Below are positions 12,582 to 22,237 of a DNA stretch of 64,000 bases, piece by piece; position 1 is the first letter of the stretch, and every line of letters starts with the position of its first letter. The stretch covers positions 33,061,242-33,125,241 of the forward strand of contig NC_085141.1 of the NCBI RefSeq assembly GCF_024139115.2. The letters run 5' to 3'. Origin of the DNA: Armigeres subalbatus. Taxonomy: Eukaryota; Arthropoda; Insecta; Diptera; Culicidae. The position numbers were made by a program, and so were the translations under genes. The notes beneath the pieces are model-generated. The model was not told where the DNA came from and did not search any database. It saw only the letters and a list, made by a program, of their open reading frames with translations.

Positions 12582-13823
12582 TTAATGATCGTCTTGCATA
12601 TGCCTGACATAATCCGATAAGTAGACAGGTGCCTTCTTGTTCCGAGATGATCTAGACGATTTCGCAACCTCGGATTGTTTCTCTTTTTGCTCAATGTTCT
12701 TTTCTCCCAGAATTCCAGAATCCGCAGCTCTCCAGGCATGAACCTTCTTAGTCTGAGAGACATGACGACGAAGAACGTGTCCATTTCCATCATTTAGGAG
12801 AAGACTACCATTGTCTTCTTTAACGACTGTATATCTTTTTTCATGAAATCTTGTATCTCCCTTAGATTTGATTTGTCTTTCTAGTATGACATCATCTCCA
12901 GGACCGACCTTGCAGGGCCGGGATCCTCGCCGTGCATCTGCAATGGCCTTGGAATATAGCTTCGCCTTTGCATCTCTCGAGTTCAGTAACTGTTCATCGA
13001 TATTCACTTTGCCAGGGTTAATCAGAGGCAGGCCACGGCGAATTTTCCTTCCGCTCATGACCTCTTCCGGTGCCACCTTAGTAACAGTATGAGCAGATGC
13101 ATTGTGGGCATTCACTGCCGCCTGTAGCTCATCATTGAAGTTAGTAGAGTTGGACATCGCCGTGGACATGGCCTTATTCACAACCTTCATGAAATTTTCG
13201 ACCAGACCATTCTGCTGGGGGAAAAATGGTGTGGAGAAAATTGGTTGTATGCCTCTTTCGCTGCAATAGTTCTTATAGTCGTCACTGTTGAATGGAGGCC
13301 CATTATCGGATTTGATCGCAACAGGGTAGCCCTCTCGGTTAAACACATCGTCCAGAATTTTTCTCGTACTTTCAAAACTAGTTGACTTCACCGATCTAGC
13401 GATGGCATACCTTGATCGGTAGTCGATTATAACAAGGATAGAAATTCCGCCAAATCTTGCGTAGGGACCATTGAAGTCGAGTGCTATGGTCTGCCAAACG
13501 GTTTTTGGAGCAAATACACGGTGCATCGGTGGGGGTTTCTCTGGTCTCCCATTTATTGCACACGTTTTACATGATTTCACCCAGCTCTCTGCATCCGTTG
13601 CCATCCCTGGCCACCACACTCGTTCTCGCAATATACTTTTTAGTTTCGCTGCTAACGGGTGGCCAATATGGGCCACTTCTAAAGTTTTCTGGCGTAACTT
13701 TTCTGGAATCACTGCACATCCAAGCTTAGTAAGTATACCACCTTCCACAGAGAGATCGTCCGAAACTGCTTGGAACCTGCTCAAATGCTTTGGCCATTTT
13801 CCCGAATCCAATGCCTTGATAAC
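12582..13823 (-). CDS. Ty3/gypsy integrase exon
   Basis: The exon begins at the acceptor of the 64-nt intron (13824-13887) in phase 0 and runs to a stop at 12582. It carries an HHCC zinc-binding region (HIGHPLAAK followed by SCKTC) and a DDE core: LDFNGP, KSDNGPPF and NGLVENFMK supply D, D and E. A C-terminal segment with a GPGDDVIL core and a basic tail follows. This part is uninterrupted over about 410 codons. Integrase joins the cDNA ends to chromosomal DNA. Integrase sits on its own exon, separate from RT-RNase H, which is unusual for a retrotransposon. Confidence 0.85.
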   Translation of the reverse strand, partial: VIKALDSGKWPKHLSRFQAVSDDLSVEGGILTKLGCAVIPEKLRQKTLEVAHIGHPLAAKLKSILRERVWWPGMATDAESWVKSCKTCAINGRPEKPPPMHRVFAPKTVWQTIALDFNGPYARFGGISILVIIDYRSRYAIARSVKSTSFESTRKILDDVFNREGYPVAIKSDNGPPFNSDDYKNYCSERGIQPIFSTPFFPQQNGLVENFMKVVNKAMSTAMSNSTNFNDELQAAVNAHNASAHTVTKVAPEEVMSGRKIRRGLPLINPGKVNIDEQLLNSRDAKAKLYSKAIADARRGSRPCKVGPGDDVILERQIKSKGDTRFHEKRYTVVKEDNGSLLLNDGNGHVLRRHVSQTKKVHAWRAADSGILGEKNIEQKEKQSEVAKSSRSSRNKKAPVYLSDYVRHMQDDH

Positions 13824-13887
13824 CTATCACATGTAATAATTACTTCAATGTTATTTTACAAATAAATTTTAATTGTTATCATAATAC

Positions 13888-15736
13888 CTGTTTTAACGTT
13901 TCATCGATTGTAGTTGATTCCAAAATTTCGTGTTCCGTTAGGAAGTTAGCACTTTTTGCCTCTATGTGTGCCAATTCCCAGGGACTAGACTCTTCATCGA
14001 ATGGTTCGTCAGTTCCTTGGTACAGTCGGGAAGAAGGATCCGCTATGTTGTCGTTGCCTTTCACAAATTCCACAGAGTAGTTGTATGGACTCAGTCGCAA
14101 CGCCCAACCATCCGCTCTGGTTAGAGCCCTCTTAGTGGTCTCGCGAGAACGATTGAAGATAAATGTCACTCCTTTTGCATCGGTCCGTAGCGTGAAGTGC
14201 CTACCAAGCAGGAAGTAGGAAAAGTGCTCCACTGCCCACACCGCAGCAAGAGCTTCTCTTTGATTCTGTGCGTAACGTTTCTCTGTGTCTGTCAGAGCTT
14301 TCGATGCGAAACTTATTATCCGTGACTTTCCCTCGGCAGACTCTTGTACCAAAACTGCCCCCAAAGCATTAGGTGAGGCATCTGTGTACAGTACGGTATC
14401 TTCTTGTTCCGAAAAGTATCCCAGGGATACGGTACAATTAATTATCTGATCTTTCATAATGTTGAACGCTTCTTCGTGCCTTTTGTCCCACGTCCAAACT
14501 TTAGATCCGACCAGTGCCCACAAGGGACTCGAAACATTGGCAAAGTTTTTTAAATAAGGACTTACGAAAGACGCTAGTCCGAGAAAACTTCGCAACTCCG
14601 AAGAAGTGGAAGGCCGTCTAAATTTCTGAATTGCGCCAATTTTCGCTTCTTCGATATGAAAACCGTTTTGATCCAGCTCATGTCCTAGAAACGTGACGCG
14701 TGTCTTGTCGTATTCACACTTATCGAGATTCAAGGTGAGATTATTTGCTTTCAGTATTTCCAAAACCTGTGCCACCGTTTTATGCAAATCTTCTAGATTC
14801 TCCTCAAAGATCAAGATGTCATCTATGTACACGATCTTGTTTTCTATGGTCTCCAGAATCCTGACCATTTCTCTTTGAAAGATTTCTGGAGCGCAGTTCA
14901 CTCGAACATTAGGCGCGTAAACCTGAACATTCCGTTCTCGGCTAAGAATGTTGTCAGATCCCGCGATTCTTGGCTCAATTCCAGGTGATAGTAAGCGCTC
15001 TTCAGATCTAGTTTGGTGAAATACTTAGCTCCATGAAGTTTAATCTTCATTTCATCCAGGATAGGAGACGAAAATACTCGCGTTTGATGGCTCTATTGGT
15101 GCTCTCATATTTACGACCAGGCGAAAATCGTTTTTCCTTCGCCACCGCTGACATTCCGCTTATCCACTCGGGAGCCGTTATTACTCTTTCAATAATTCCA
15201 CTTTCCTCCATTTCCAGTAGACGGCGGCGAGCCCCTTCGCGATATGCAGCAGGAATGTTGTAGTATGCGTTACGAGTTGGTGCAATACTTTTATCCACGC
15301 TGAACTTGATTTCAACCCCTGGCATCTTCGGGAATTTCTTGTTCATTGAATCCTCACAGCCGTTAATTTGAGAGCTTACGAATAACAGCTTCAAATCGCT
15401 CGCAGTTGTTCTGCCAAGAAGTGATCGCTTACCATTCATTACCACAAGAAAATCCGCTATTACAGACTGTGTAAATCCTTCTGGTTCGATCCGTGCTCTG
15501 AAAGCAGATTCAATTTTCATTGGGACTCCGGAGGCATACGCTCTCAAGTCTCTATGTGAGGATATTTCAATGGGATTGAGTTCCGCTTTTTCTGATAAAT
15601 ATTCCTGCTGTAAACATAGCCAGTCACTTCCACCAACTACGTTGACGTCTGCCCCAGAATCGATCAGAAATTGGATTGGGCTAGAGGATCCCACACGGCA
15701 TTTGATTAACACGTCTTCGAAAGATAACGCGTTTAA
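13888..15736 (-). pseudogene. Ty3/gypsy protease, reverse transcriptase and RNase H exon, frameshifted
   Basis: The exon starts at the acceptor of the 97-nt intron (15737-15833) and ends at the donor at 13887. In order: an aspartic protease active site FLIDSGADVNVVG near 15.65 kb; RT with KLDLKSAYYHLEL near 14.99 kb and VYIDDILIF near 14.82 kb; RNase H with LYTDASPNALGAV, an E in NQREALAAVW, LRTDAKG and NIADPSSR. Upstream (15047-15712) and downstream (13879-14901) reading frames do not join. At least three single-base losses lie between about 15.14 and 15.06 kb and one near 14.91 kb, just after the LMF of the RT. All other parts are coherent, so the damage is local. Confidence 0.8.
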
Positions 15737-16668
15737 CTGTCAATGAATAGCAGAAAAAAATACGTGTATGAATAAACTCAACTGACAATATTTATTTCTT
15801 CGAATAACAATGGATTATATTATCTTATTTTACCTCTTCTTCCTTAGCAACATTCGTTACGTCTGACTGACTCCCAGTATCGAAAATCGCATGGACACGT
15901 TTCTTTCGGCACACCACAGCGAAATGACCCATTATGCCACATTCATTACATTTGAGTTTAAGCGCCGGGCAGATTTGGTTCTTGTGCATCCATCTGTTAC
16001 ATCTGGGGCAAAGACGCTGCTGATTGCCGCCGAACCGGTTATTGAAACGAGAGCGTTTGTTGTATGGTCCATCTGTTGGTCTGGAACGGCCTTCACGTTT
16101 CACCATGGATCGTTTGAAACCACCACGCCAGGCACCACGCTCATTTAGATGATTGATGCCAGAATCATATATATCAACTGTTTGAGATGGGCCAGGCTGA
16201 TATGCCTCGTCGCGAGTTGCCGATTGTACAATGAAATTAATTTCATGGCCGAATGTTCTCGCCGTTTTAGCCAACTCTCTGTTTGACATACCTTTGGTAA
16301 GTATTGAAAAAAGATATGCTAATCATATTAGTATTCCTATTAATTCATTCTTCTTACCTTTCAATAATTGTACACGAACGAACCGTTCTTGATCAGTTGG
16401 ACTATACCGACATAGGCGAACTTTTTCCATGAGCCTTGAATGGAAACCAACAATCGTTTCTCCTCTTTCTTGATGCATATTCGAGAAGGCCTCGTGCTCC
16501 ACTGCTGTGTCGGTCATAGATCGAAGGTGGTTCTCGACGTTTTTCATGAAGATCGTGTAGCAGTTTCGGTCGTTTAGATTAGGTCTCAATTTAGCAGCAC
16601 GTACAATGCCTTGCAACTCTTCACCCATCGATAAGAACAGTAGCTGGGATCGCCGAACAGGGTCTGTA

Positions 16669-18812
16669 CTGCCGTTGGACGCATAAATGTCACATGTTAC
16701 ATTTTAACATTTTTGAGGTTTTGATGTTTAACGTCATAATTTGATACGTATTTTCGAAATATTTTGTCAAAACAGAGGTTTTATTCTAGAAAACTCGAAA
16801 AAAATGTGAAGTCAATTTGTCACATTCGAACAAATGGACGCATACTTGTCACACCGGTATAAATGGACGCATATTTGTCACACTAAAAACAAGAGATATA
16901 ACAACCACACAAAAAGACACATAGCACTGCGTGATGTGTCCTGACGACCGTCCATAAAATATACCATGCTTTTAGGGTCATCTACAATCTACGTGGATAG
17001 TTTAGAAGGGTGGCTGGTAAGCATGCAAGGTCTTTCCCTACTTTCAGAATTTATATGAAGGGTTGTCCATGAAAGAATAGGGAAGGTATTATATTGTCTA
17101 GAACCTCTCCAAGTATAACGTGAACGGCCTCTTGGCAGAAGACAATATGAGACTGTGACATAATTTTAATTTTCAAGGCCTGTAAAAAAGTGATGAAGAG
17201 GAACCTTTTAGCAAACCCGTTTTTTTGTAAAACTCATAATTATTGTGACATGTTATGGCGATAAAATTTATTCAAAGTATGCAACGAGTACAAAGATTAA
17301 TCAGAAGCTTTTTGCTTCGTCCCAAGATCAATGAAAAACGATTTTTCCTCTTCGGTAACAACAGGTTGAACCACTTTTATTATAGAAGTTTTCTTTTCTT
17401 CAATTCCTAGAGGAGCATTTTGCCAACGTACATTTGTATGAAAAGAGGATGAATTCTTTACAACCAACTTAAATTGCTTGTTGGAAAACAGTATTGCAGT
17501 ATTTAAGGTCTTTACTGTTGATATTGTTTGCGTATCCAAGTTCATAACGGCCTTTTTTAAACTCCACTATTTGCATGGAATCCACATACGGGCGTGGCTT
17601 GCAGTGGTTTATCGTATACTCCAAAACGGTGAGCTTTGAAGAAGTCAGTTGCTTGCATAACAAGTGCATCAACATTGTTCTTTGCATTGCCAACCACAGA
17701 CTTGAAGTTTTCATAACTGACGACATGTTCATGTCGCATTTTGGAATCAAACGCCGCATGGAAAGAGTCATTGGTCATTAACGTATGTCCCGATTGAAAG
17801 TTCTCCAACAGCATGCGCTTGACCTGAATTTCATTATTGTTTATCAGTAGAGTAATGTGATAGGATTAATACCAGTTCTTATTTTGCGAACAACAATTAT
17901 TCAACCAAAAGATAATTGTTTTCAGGTCAGCGCACTTCATAATAACTTTGAAAAAACAGCTAAGGATTTCGTTGGCTGTACGACCATTAACTGTCTCGGA
18001 CAAATGCACGCAGACAATGGGAATTTTCGTATGTAGGGGCCAACAGGCTCATTAAAGACCAGCAGCCTTTACGCTAATGCTCTTGAACCTATCCAACCGT
18101 GGAAGCCGTATGACCTAGAATATAATCTATAAACAATTAATAACTTTTTGCAAATCCACAGAAAAAACTTTTTCACCTGGTACTTTGTCACCATCATCTC
18201 GATAAGACAGTCGTGATTCCTTTGAACGTTGAGGATGTTGTGCATGTCCTTGTCCAGTGCAAGGAAACTACGCCACTGCCGTCAAGAATCGGTTGGTCAA
18301 CCACTGGGACCGGTAATGGAACGTTTGCCGGCTCCGAAAACAAAACACGATCACTTGTGTCATTTTTTAAATCGAACCCGAGGAAGTCCTTTTCCGATTC
18401 CAGCTACTGGATTGTCTGTATTGGATTTCCGGTTCCACTTCTACCGACAGCAAAAAATCACACCAAAGAAATACAATCGTCGCTCACGAAATGTAAAAAC
18501 AAATGAACAAACAAAAACTATCTCTCAGTTCACAGTGTGACAAATATGCGTACATTTTGCACCTGGCCAGTGAATTTCGCGGCATAAGTGTCACATTTGG
18601 GTTTTGATTGAAAAACGTGGGAAAAATAGTTGTTTTTAGCAATGTTTGAGTCCGGCCCAACGAATATGAATATTCTTTTATAGTTTATGGGGTTAAAGCT
18701 AATGAAAAAGCAACATTTTGCGATAATAGGATGAATGTATTTTGAAACTTCAAATGGCGTTTTTCTCATTTTTCTCGTTTGTAACATGTGACATTTATGC
18801 GTCCGACGGCAG
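16669..18812. mobile_element. DNA transposon with CTGCCG termini and 4-bp TSD, inserted in gag
   Basis: Termini are long inverted repeats: CTGCCGTTGGACGCATAAAT starting at 16669 matches the reverse complement of the end at 18812 with one mismatch in the first dozen bases, continuing through gtcacatgttac. TGTA flanks both ends (16665-16668 and 18813-18816), a 4-bp target-site duplication. The gag frame resumes across the junction when one duplicate is removed, which fixes the ends. Subterminal copies of the GGACGCATA-TTGTCACA motif occur at 16835 and 16865, and inverted at about 18537 and 18583; these look like transposase-binding repeats. The interior has only decayed ORFs. The superfamily is not determined; a 4-bp TSD is known for several. 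Confidence 0.85.
17297..17814 (-). pseudogene. Decayed transposase-like ORF inside the 2.1-kb transposon
   Basis: Overlapping minus-strand frames form one broken C-terminal protein. 17557-17814 contains NFQSGHTLMTNDSFHAAF. 17469-17771 contains KPRPYVDSMQIVEFKKGRYE. 17297-17545 contains a lysine-rich tail. The GHT-M-D-H pattern and the following basic strand resemble the C-terminal part of proteins encoded by insect DNA transposons, but I cannot name the superfamily. There are at least two frame changes and no intact N-terminal catalytic part, so this copy is non-autonomous today. Confidence 0.45.
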
Positions 18813-19547
18813 TGTAGCATTTGACAAAGAGGCAGCGATTTCGAAGTTTTCAATATACTTCGTCCACTCTTCCCACATCTTATTCGCCGGAATGCTCTTC
18901 GGGAAGGATTTCATCTGGTCCCAACGGATGCTAGTAGTATTCTCATAGGAGTGCGGCGACGGGAGGAAACGTGCTGTAGTCCAACTTTCCTCGGCTTCGT
19001 TAGCTTCAGTGTTTGGTGCTTGACTGTTTCTCGCAGTTATTACTGCAACCGACTTAGTCAATTCTGCAAGTTGTCGCTTGAGCATCTCATTCTCTTTGAA
19101 AAGATTGCTTGTAGTTTCATTTTGGACATACTGATCTGGTGATTTCTCGCTGTTCTCTTCAACGACGAACTCAGGGGCACGAACATACCTTCCAACGCTC
19201 GGGAGCTCCTCGTTATCTTCTGTCTCGACTTCTTCATCACTCTCTCTGTAACGACGGACATATTTGCCTTCCATTGACATTGCTTCGACTTTGAATTTCC
19301 CGTTTTAAGTTTCCAAAATATTCCAAGTATCTGTAAAGTCAAAATGGAAGATCGAGAACAAATTGATTTTTATACACTCAACGATTCTTCCATATTATTT
19401 ATTTGATCCTAACAGATTATTATGATCAAAGATAATATTATTACCGTTTTTTATTCTCGTCATAGATTTGCATTACTCTTGGAAACATTCAACCACACAT
19501 TATTCAATACAGAATTGAAAAAAAATAAGTTTTATTTCTCTGTGTAA

Positions 19548-20104
19548 AGGTTTTCATTACTTGTATGCAAATCTTTCGAAGTGTTTCTATTACCATCTGA
19601 CACATTTGCTATTGTAGTTTTTTCTTATTACAGTTCTTGTTACAGTTTTCCTTACTGCCATTAACACTTTCCACTGCCAAACACAAATTCGACTATTATT
19701 TGTACGGCCATTCGAATAATTCTCGCATTTTTGCGCAAGGTTTCCATTACCTTGGCAGGGTTTTCGCTACCCTAATACGGTTTTCATTACCTTCAAGACA
19801 GTTTGCACTGCCTCACTAAAGTTTCCACTAGTATTATTCGAAGGGTTTTCATTACCATTCGAATAGTTTTCATCGCAATGCGCAAGGTTTTCTTTACCTT
19901 GGGAGGGTTTTCGTTACCCTAGCACGGTTTTCATTACCGTCAAAGATAGTTTACACTATAATTCAAAGGGTTTTCATTACCGTTCGAATAGTTTGCATTA
20001 TGATGCGCAAGGTTTTATTACCTTGGCAGGGTTTTCTTTACCCTTTTTACGGTTTTCATTACCATACACAAATGTTCACTATTATCCAAAGGGTTTCATT
20101 ACCC
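19548..20104. repeat. Array of mini-hairpins with covarying stems
   Basis: The core GGTTTTCATTACC is repeated throughout. Most copies are 17-nt hairpins with 5-bp stems and 7-nt TTTCxTT loops. AAGGT..ACCTT occurs at 19737, 19884 and 20009; AGGGT..ACCCT at 19757, 19904 and 20028; ACGGT..ACC at 19777, 19924 and 20049. The three stem types come in the same order three times, as a higher-order unit of about 125-147 bp. Other members include ATAGT..ACTAT at 19946 and CGAAGGGT..ACCATTCG at 19839. The array lies just upstream (minus-strand sense) of the gypsy gag start. Function unknown. Confidence 0.8.
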
Positions 20105-20173
20105 ACACAATTTTCTTCGCTTGCGTTATTTCTCCGCCATTTTGTTTTTTAAACAAAAAAGTTTTTTTTCCCA

Positions 20174-20311
20174 CGCCAAGTGATTTCTTCTCTGCTCCCC
20201 TTAGTAACATAATTATATTCTCCTGGCAGGATCGCCAATGTAAATTGTTAATTACTTTAATGCTGTCAATTTTGTCCCAGGAGCTAGCCAAACGGAAGAA
20301 TCACTTGGCGA
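20174..20311. repeat. Short inverted-repeat element
   Basis: cgccaagtgatttcttc at 20174-20190 returns as its near-exact reverse complement at 20296-20311, with a second inner pair around tcctggcagg and cccagga. Probably a small MITE adjacent to the hairpin array. Confidence 0.5.
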
Positions 20312-20315
20312 GGGA

Positions 20316-21132
20316 AACACGGTGACTTGCTGGGAAACAACTTACCTCCTCGGAGCCTCGCTGAACAATGACGAAGGTGGTTACGTGCCAAGCGCGCGCC
20401 GCGATCGTATGCTGTTCAGTTTGCAGTGTTACCAACCTCACTGCGTGCCGGTTGCACAAGCATAGCAAGGGGAAGGAAGCTGGTAGAATGAGTCTCGTAT
20501 ACACCTCGCTCCAAAAGGATACCTCACAATTTTATATACTTCCTTTCTTCCAGTTCGATGGTTATGGTTATATATTATTAACATTGAGTAGGGGACCAGG
20601 GGGCATTATGAACACCCGGGGTAGATTGGACACCCCCAATATTCTTGTTAATTCAATCATTTTTCTACTTTCAATGCAGCGAACTCTATAATCCTTTCAT
20701 AAACAACTAATTTATAGCGTAGAAGTCATTGTTTTATTTTCTTAGCGCATAAATTTGACAAAAAAGTAAGAATGTCTTTCAAATGATTAAAAATTATAAG
20801 CTTTACTTTACCATAGAAAATGATTTCTCAATTATTAGTCATCCCATAGCAAAATTCTGTTATTTACAGTGCTACGCAATGCGGTCGGGTCTGAGCTTGA
20901 CGACCGACTGGCAAATAGCTCACACAACCTCACTTGATCAGCACAGTTGCTGATGAAGAATGTGTGTAGCCGCCAGACATTCTAAATACTCACGCTCCTC
21001 TAATGTGAACGTGTACCATACACAAGTGGAAGTGTTGGTTTGACAAATGGACTGCGAGTGATTTGGTTATGCGTCCAATTTGGGAATCTCGAGCTCGTTC
21101 AGTAGCCGCTAGGTTGAGAAGGCCGACGGAGG
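20316..21132. other. Non-coding stretch
   Basis: No gene recognised. Around 20585-20640 there is a G-rich piece (ggggcattatgaacaccc, then tagattggacaccccc) resembling the ggtccataata repeats of the 61.8-62.4 kb element. Confidence 0.3.
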
Positions 21133-21206
21133 TCCTTCGTGGCTTAGTTGGTTAAAGCACCAGTCTAGCGTACTGAGGGTCGTGGGTTCGAGTCCCATCG
21201 AAGGGA
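21133..21206 (+). tRNA. tRNA-like sequence, probably the head of a tRNA-derived SINE
   Basis: It folds as a 74-nt cloverleaf: acceptor TCCTTCG with CGAAGGG, D arm GCTT..AAGC, anticodon stem with one end mismatch, and T arm GTGGG TTCGAGT CCCAT. The body resembles tRNA-Thr, but the anticodon position reads AGC. Box A (GTGGCTTAGTTGG) and box B (GGTTCGAGTCC) are present. It is followed by a non-tRNA tail to about 21345 and no obvious terminator, so a SINE or pseudo-tRNA is more likely than a working tRNA gene. Confidence 0.55.
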
Positions 21207-21373
21207 AAGTGGTTACCTACGATAAATTTTCCAAATCAATATCTTCCACATGATGTACCTATTCACATATGAGTTTTCACAACATTGTAAATTAATATCC
21301 AAGTCGGGTGGTTTAATCCCCGAATATAGGCAATTAACTTTGATTGAACTGAAAATTTTTGTAAAACTTTCAA

Positions 21374-21735
21374 AATTGCAATTAGAGATGTCGTAAAATC
21401 CCGATTAATCGATTAGTTACTAATCGATTACTCTTGATTCTTGTCGATTATTGAATCGATTAATCATTGTATAGTAATCGATTCAAAATTAATTGATTAT
21501 CATTAATTGATGAATCCATTAATCGAAATAATCAATTAATTTTCGACATCCTTATGATGTCGTAAAATTCTGATTAATCGATTAGTAACTAATCGATTAC
21601 TCACGATTCCTCTCGATTATTGAATCGATTAATCGTTGGGTAAAAATCGATTCAAAATTAATCGATTATCACAACGATGAATCGATTAATCGAAGTAATC
21701 GATTAATTTGCGACATCTCTAATTGCAATTCATTA
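21374..21735. repeat. ATCGATTA-rich foldback with tandem duplication
   Basis: The outer ends are inverted repeats: ttgcaattagagatgtcg on the left, cgacatctctaattgcaa on the right. Inside, a unit of about 165-170 bp packed with TAATCGATTA and ATCGATTAAT palindromes occurs twice (from about 21383 and about 21555), with some divergence. It lies about 500 bp upstream of the Pis start codon. Confidence 0.7.
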
Positions 21736-22237
21736 CAGATCATACATGCTTCCCAATCAACCGCGTGTTTTATCAGCGGGACTGCTCAGAACAAATTCGT
21801 ATCAACAGGCAACAATATATATTAGAAGATGTTGACAGGTTCCTTCAACGAAACTACAAAAAAATAGAAATACAAAACACGATTAAATTTTAAATCAGTT
21901 TTCTATTTTGGACAAGCAACATTCAAAAATTACTTCAAAAACCTACAGAAATCATCACCGTCCTTCAGCACAAATTCGACAATATTTTCCACTGGCTGGC
22001 CCACTGTTTGCCGTCATGTCACAATAAAGAGCGAACGAGAAGGTGAATTTATTCGGCTCGTTGGGTCCACCAACTCAAATCAAACACAGTTCTGATTCGG
22101 AGTTGAAGTGCAGCGAAGGTAGAAAGCGATTACAGCGCAACATTTTCCACTGAAAGTATTTCCCTGCGGTTGAAAACCGAAAGTTTGTCTGTAATTTTCC
22201 GCAGTTAGGACGCCGCTAAGGGTTAATTGCTTGCATC
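21736..22237 (+). promoter_or_regulatory. Presumed Pis promoter and 5' UTR region
   Basis: This is the sequence between the foldback and the Pis start codon. No TATA box or other core element can be called with confidence. The last 150 bp are less AT-rich and run directly to the ATG at 22238 without an intervening in-frame start, which fits a 5' UTR. An upstream non-coding exon cannot be excluded. Confidence 0.35.

Larger units (their letters stand above)
15834..19280 (-). pseudogene. Ty3/gypsy gag, split by one intron and one transposon insertion
   Basis: Three pieces read in order. 18817-19280 starts MSMEGKYVRRY and has an acidic, coiled-coil-like N-terminus (FKENEMLKRQLAELTK) and the capsid start WEEWTKYIENF. 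16358-16664 carries the capsid core (HQERGETIVGFHSRL). 15834-16291 has two CCHC zinc knuckles, CPRCNRWMHKNQIC and CNECGIMGHFAVVC. Pieces one and two are separated by the 16669-18812 transposon; deleting it with one TGTA copy restores a continuous frame. Pieces two and three are separated by a 66-nt GT-AG intron (16292-16357, phase 1). The 161-codon open frame ending at 18795 includes a few codons of transposon end and is not the natural terminus. Confidence 0.8.
12582..19330 (-). mobile_element. Intron-bearing Ty3/gypsy retrotransposon, interrupted by a DNA transposon
   Basis: Minus-strand gag, protease, RT, RNase H and integrase appear in Ty3/gypsy order. The coding sequence is split at three places by 64-97-nt segments that start GT, end AG and, when removed, keep the frame: 16292-16357, 15737-15833 and 13824-13887. 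A 3' splice-like site (ctttacag) at 19331-19332 precedes the gag start, so a further upstream exon is possible. The RT carries several single-base frameshifts at 14.90-15.14 kb. A 2,144-bp element is inserted in gag. No paired LTRs were found. It may be an old element, a domesticated copy, or a family that relies on splicing. Confidence 0.85.

Noticed and set aside
17575..18540. Plus-strand frames inside the 2.1-kb transposon as genes
   Set aside because: They overlap the minus-strand remnant or have no recognisable content, and they differ in frame over the same bases.
12122..20330. LTRs for the intron-bearing gypsy element
   Set aside because: I compared the 3' flank (12.1-12.6 kb) with the 5' flank (19.3-20.3 kb) by eye and saw no repeated block or TG..CA pair.
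21133..21206. Functional tRNA-Ala(AGC) gene
   Set aside because: The body is tRNA-Thr-like, the anticodon stem has a mismatch, and a SINE-like tail follows without a pol III terminator.
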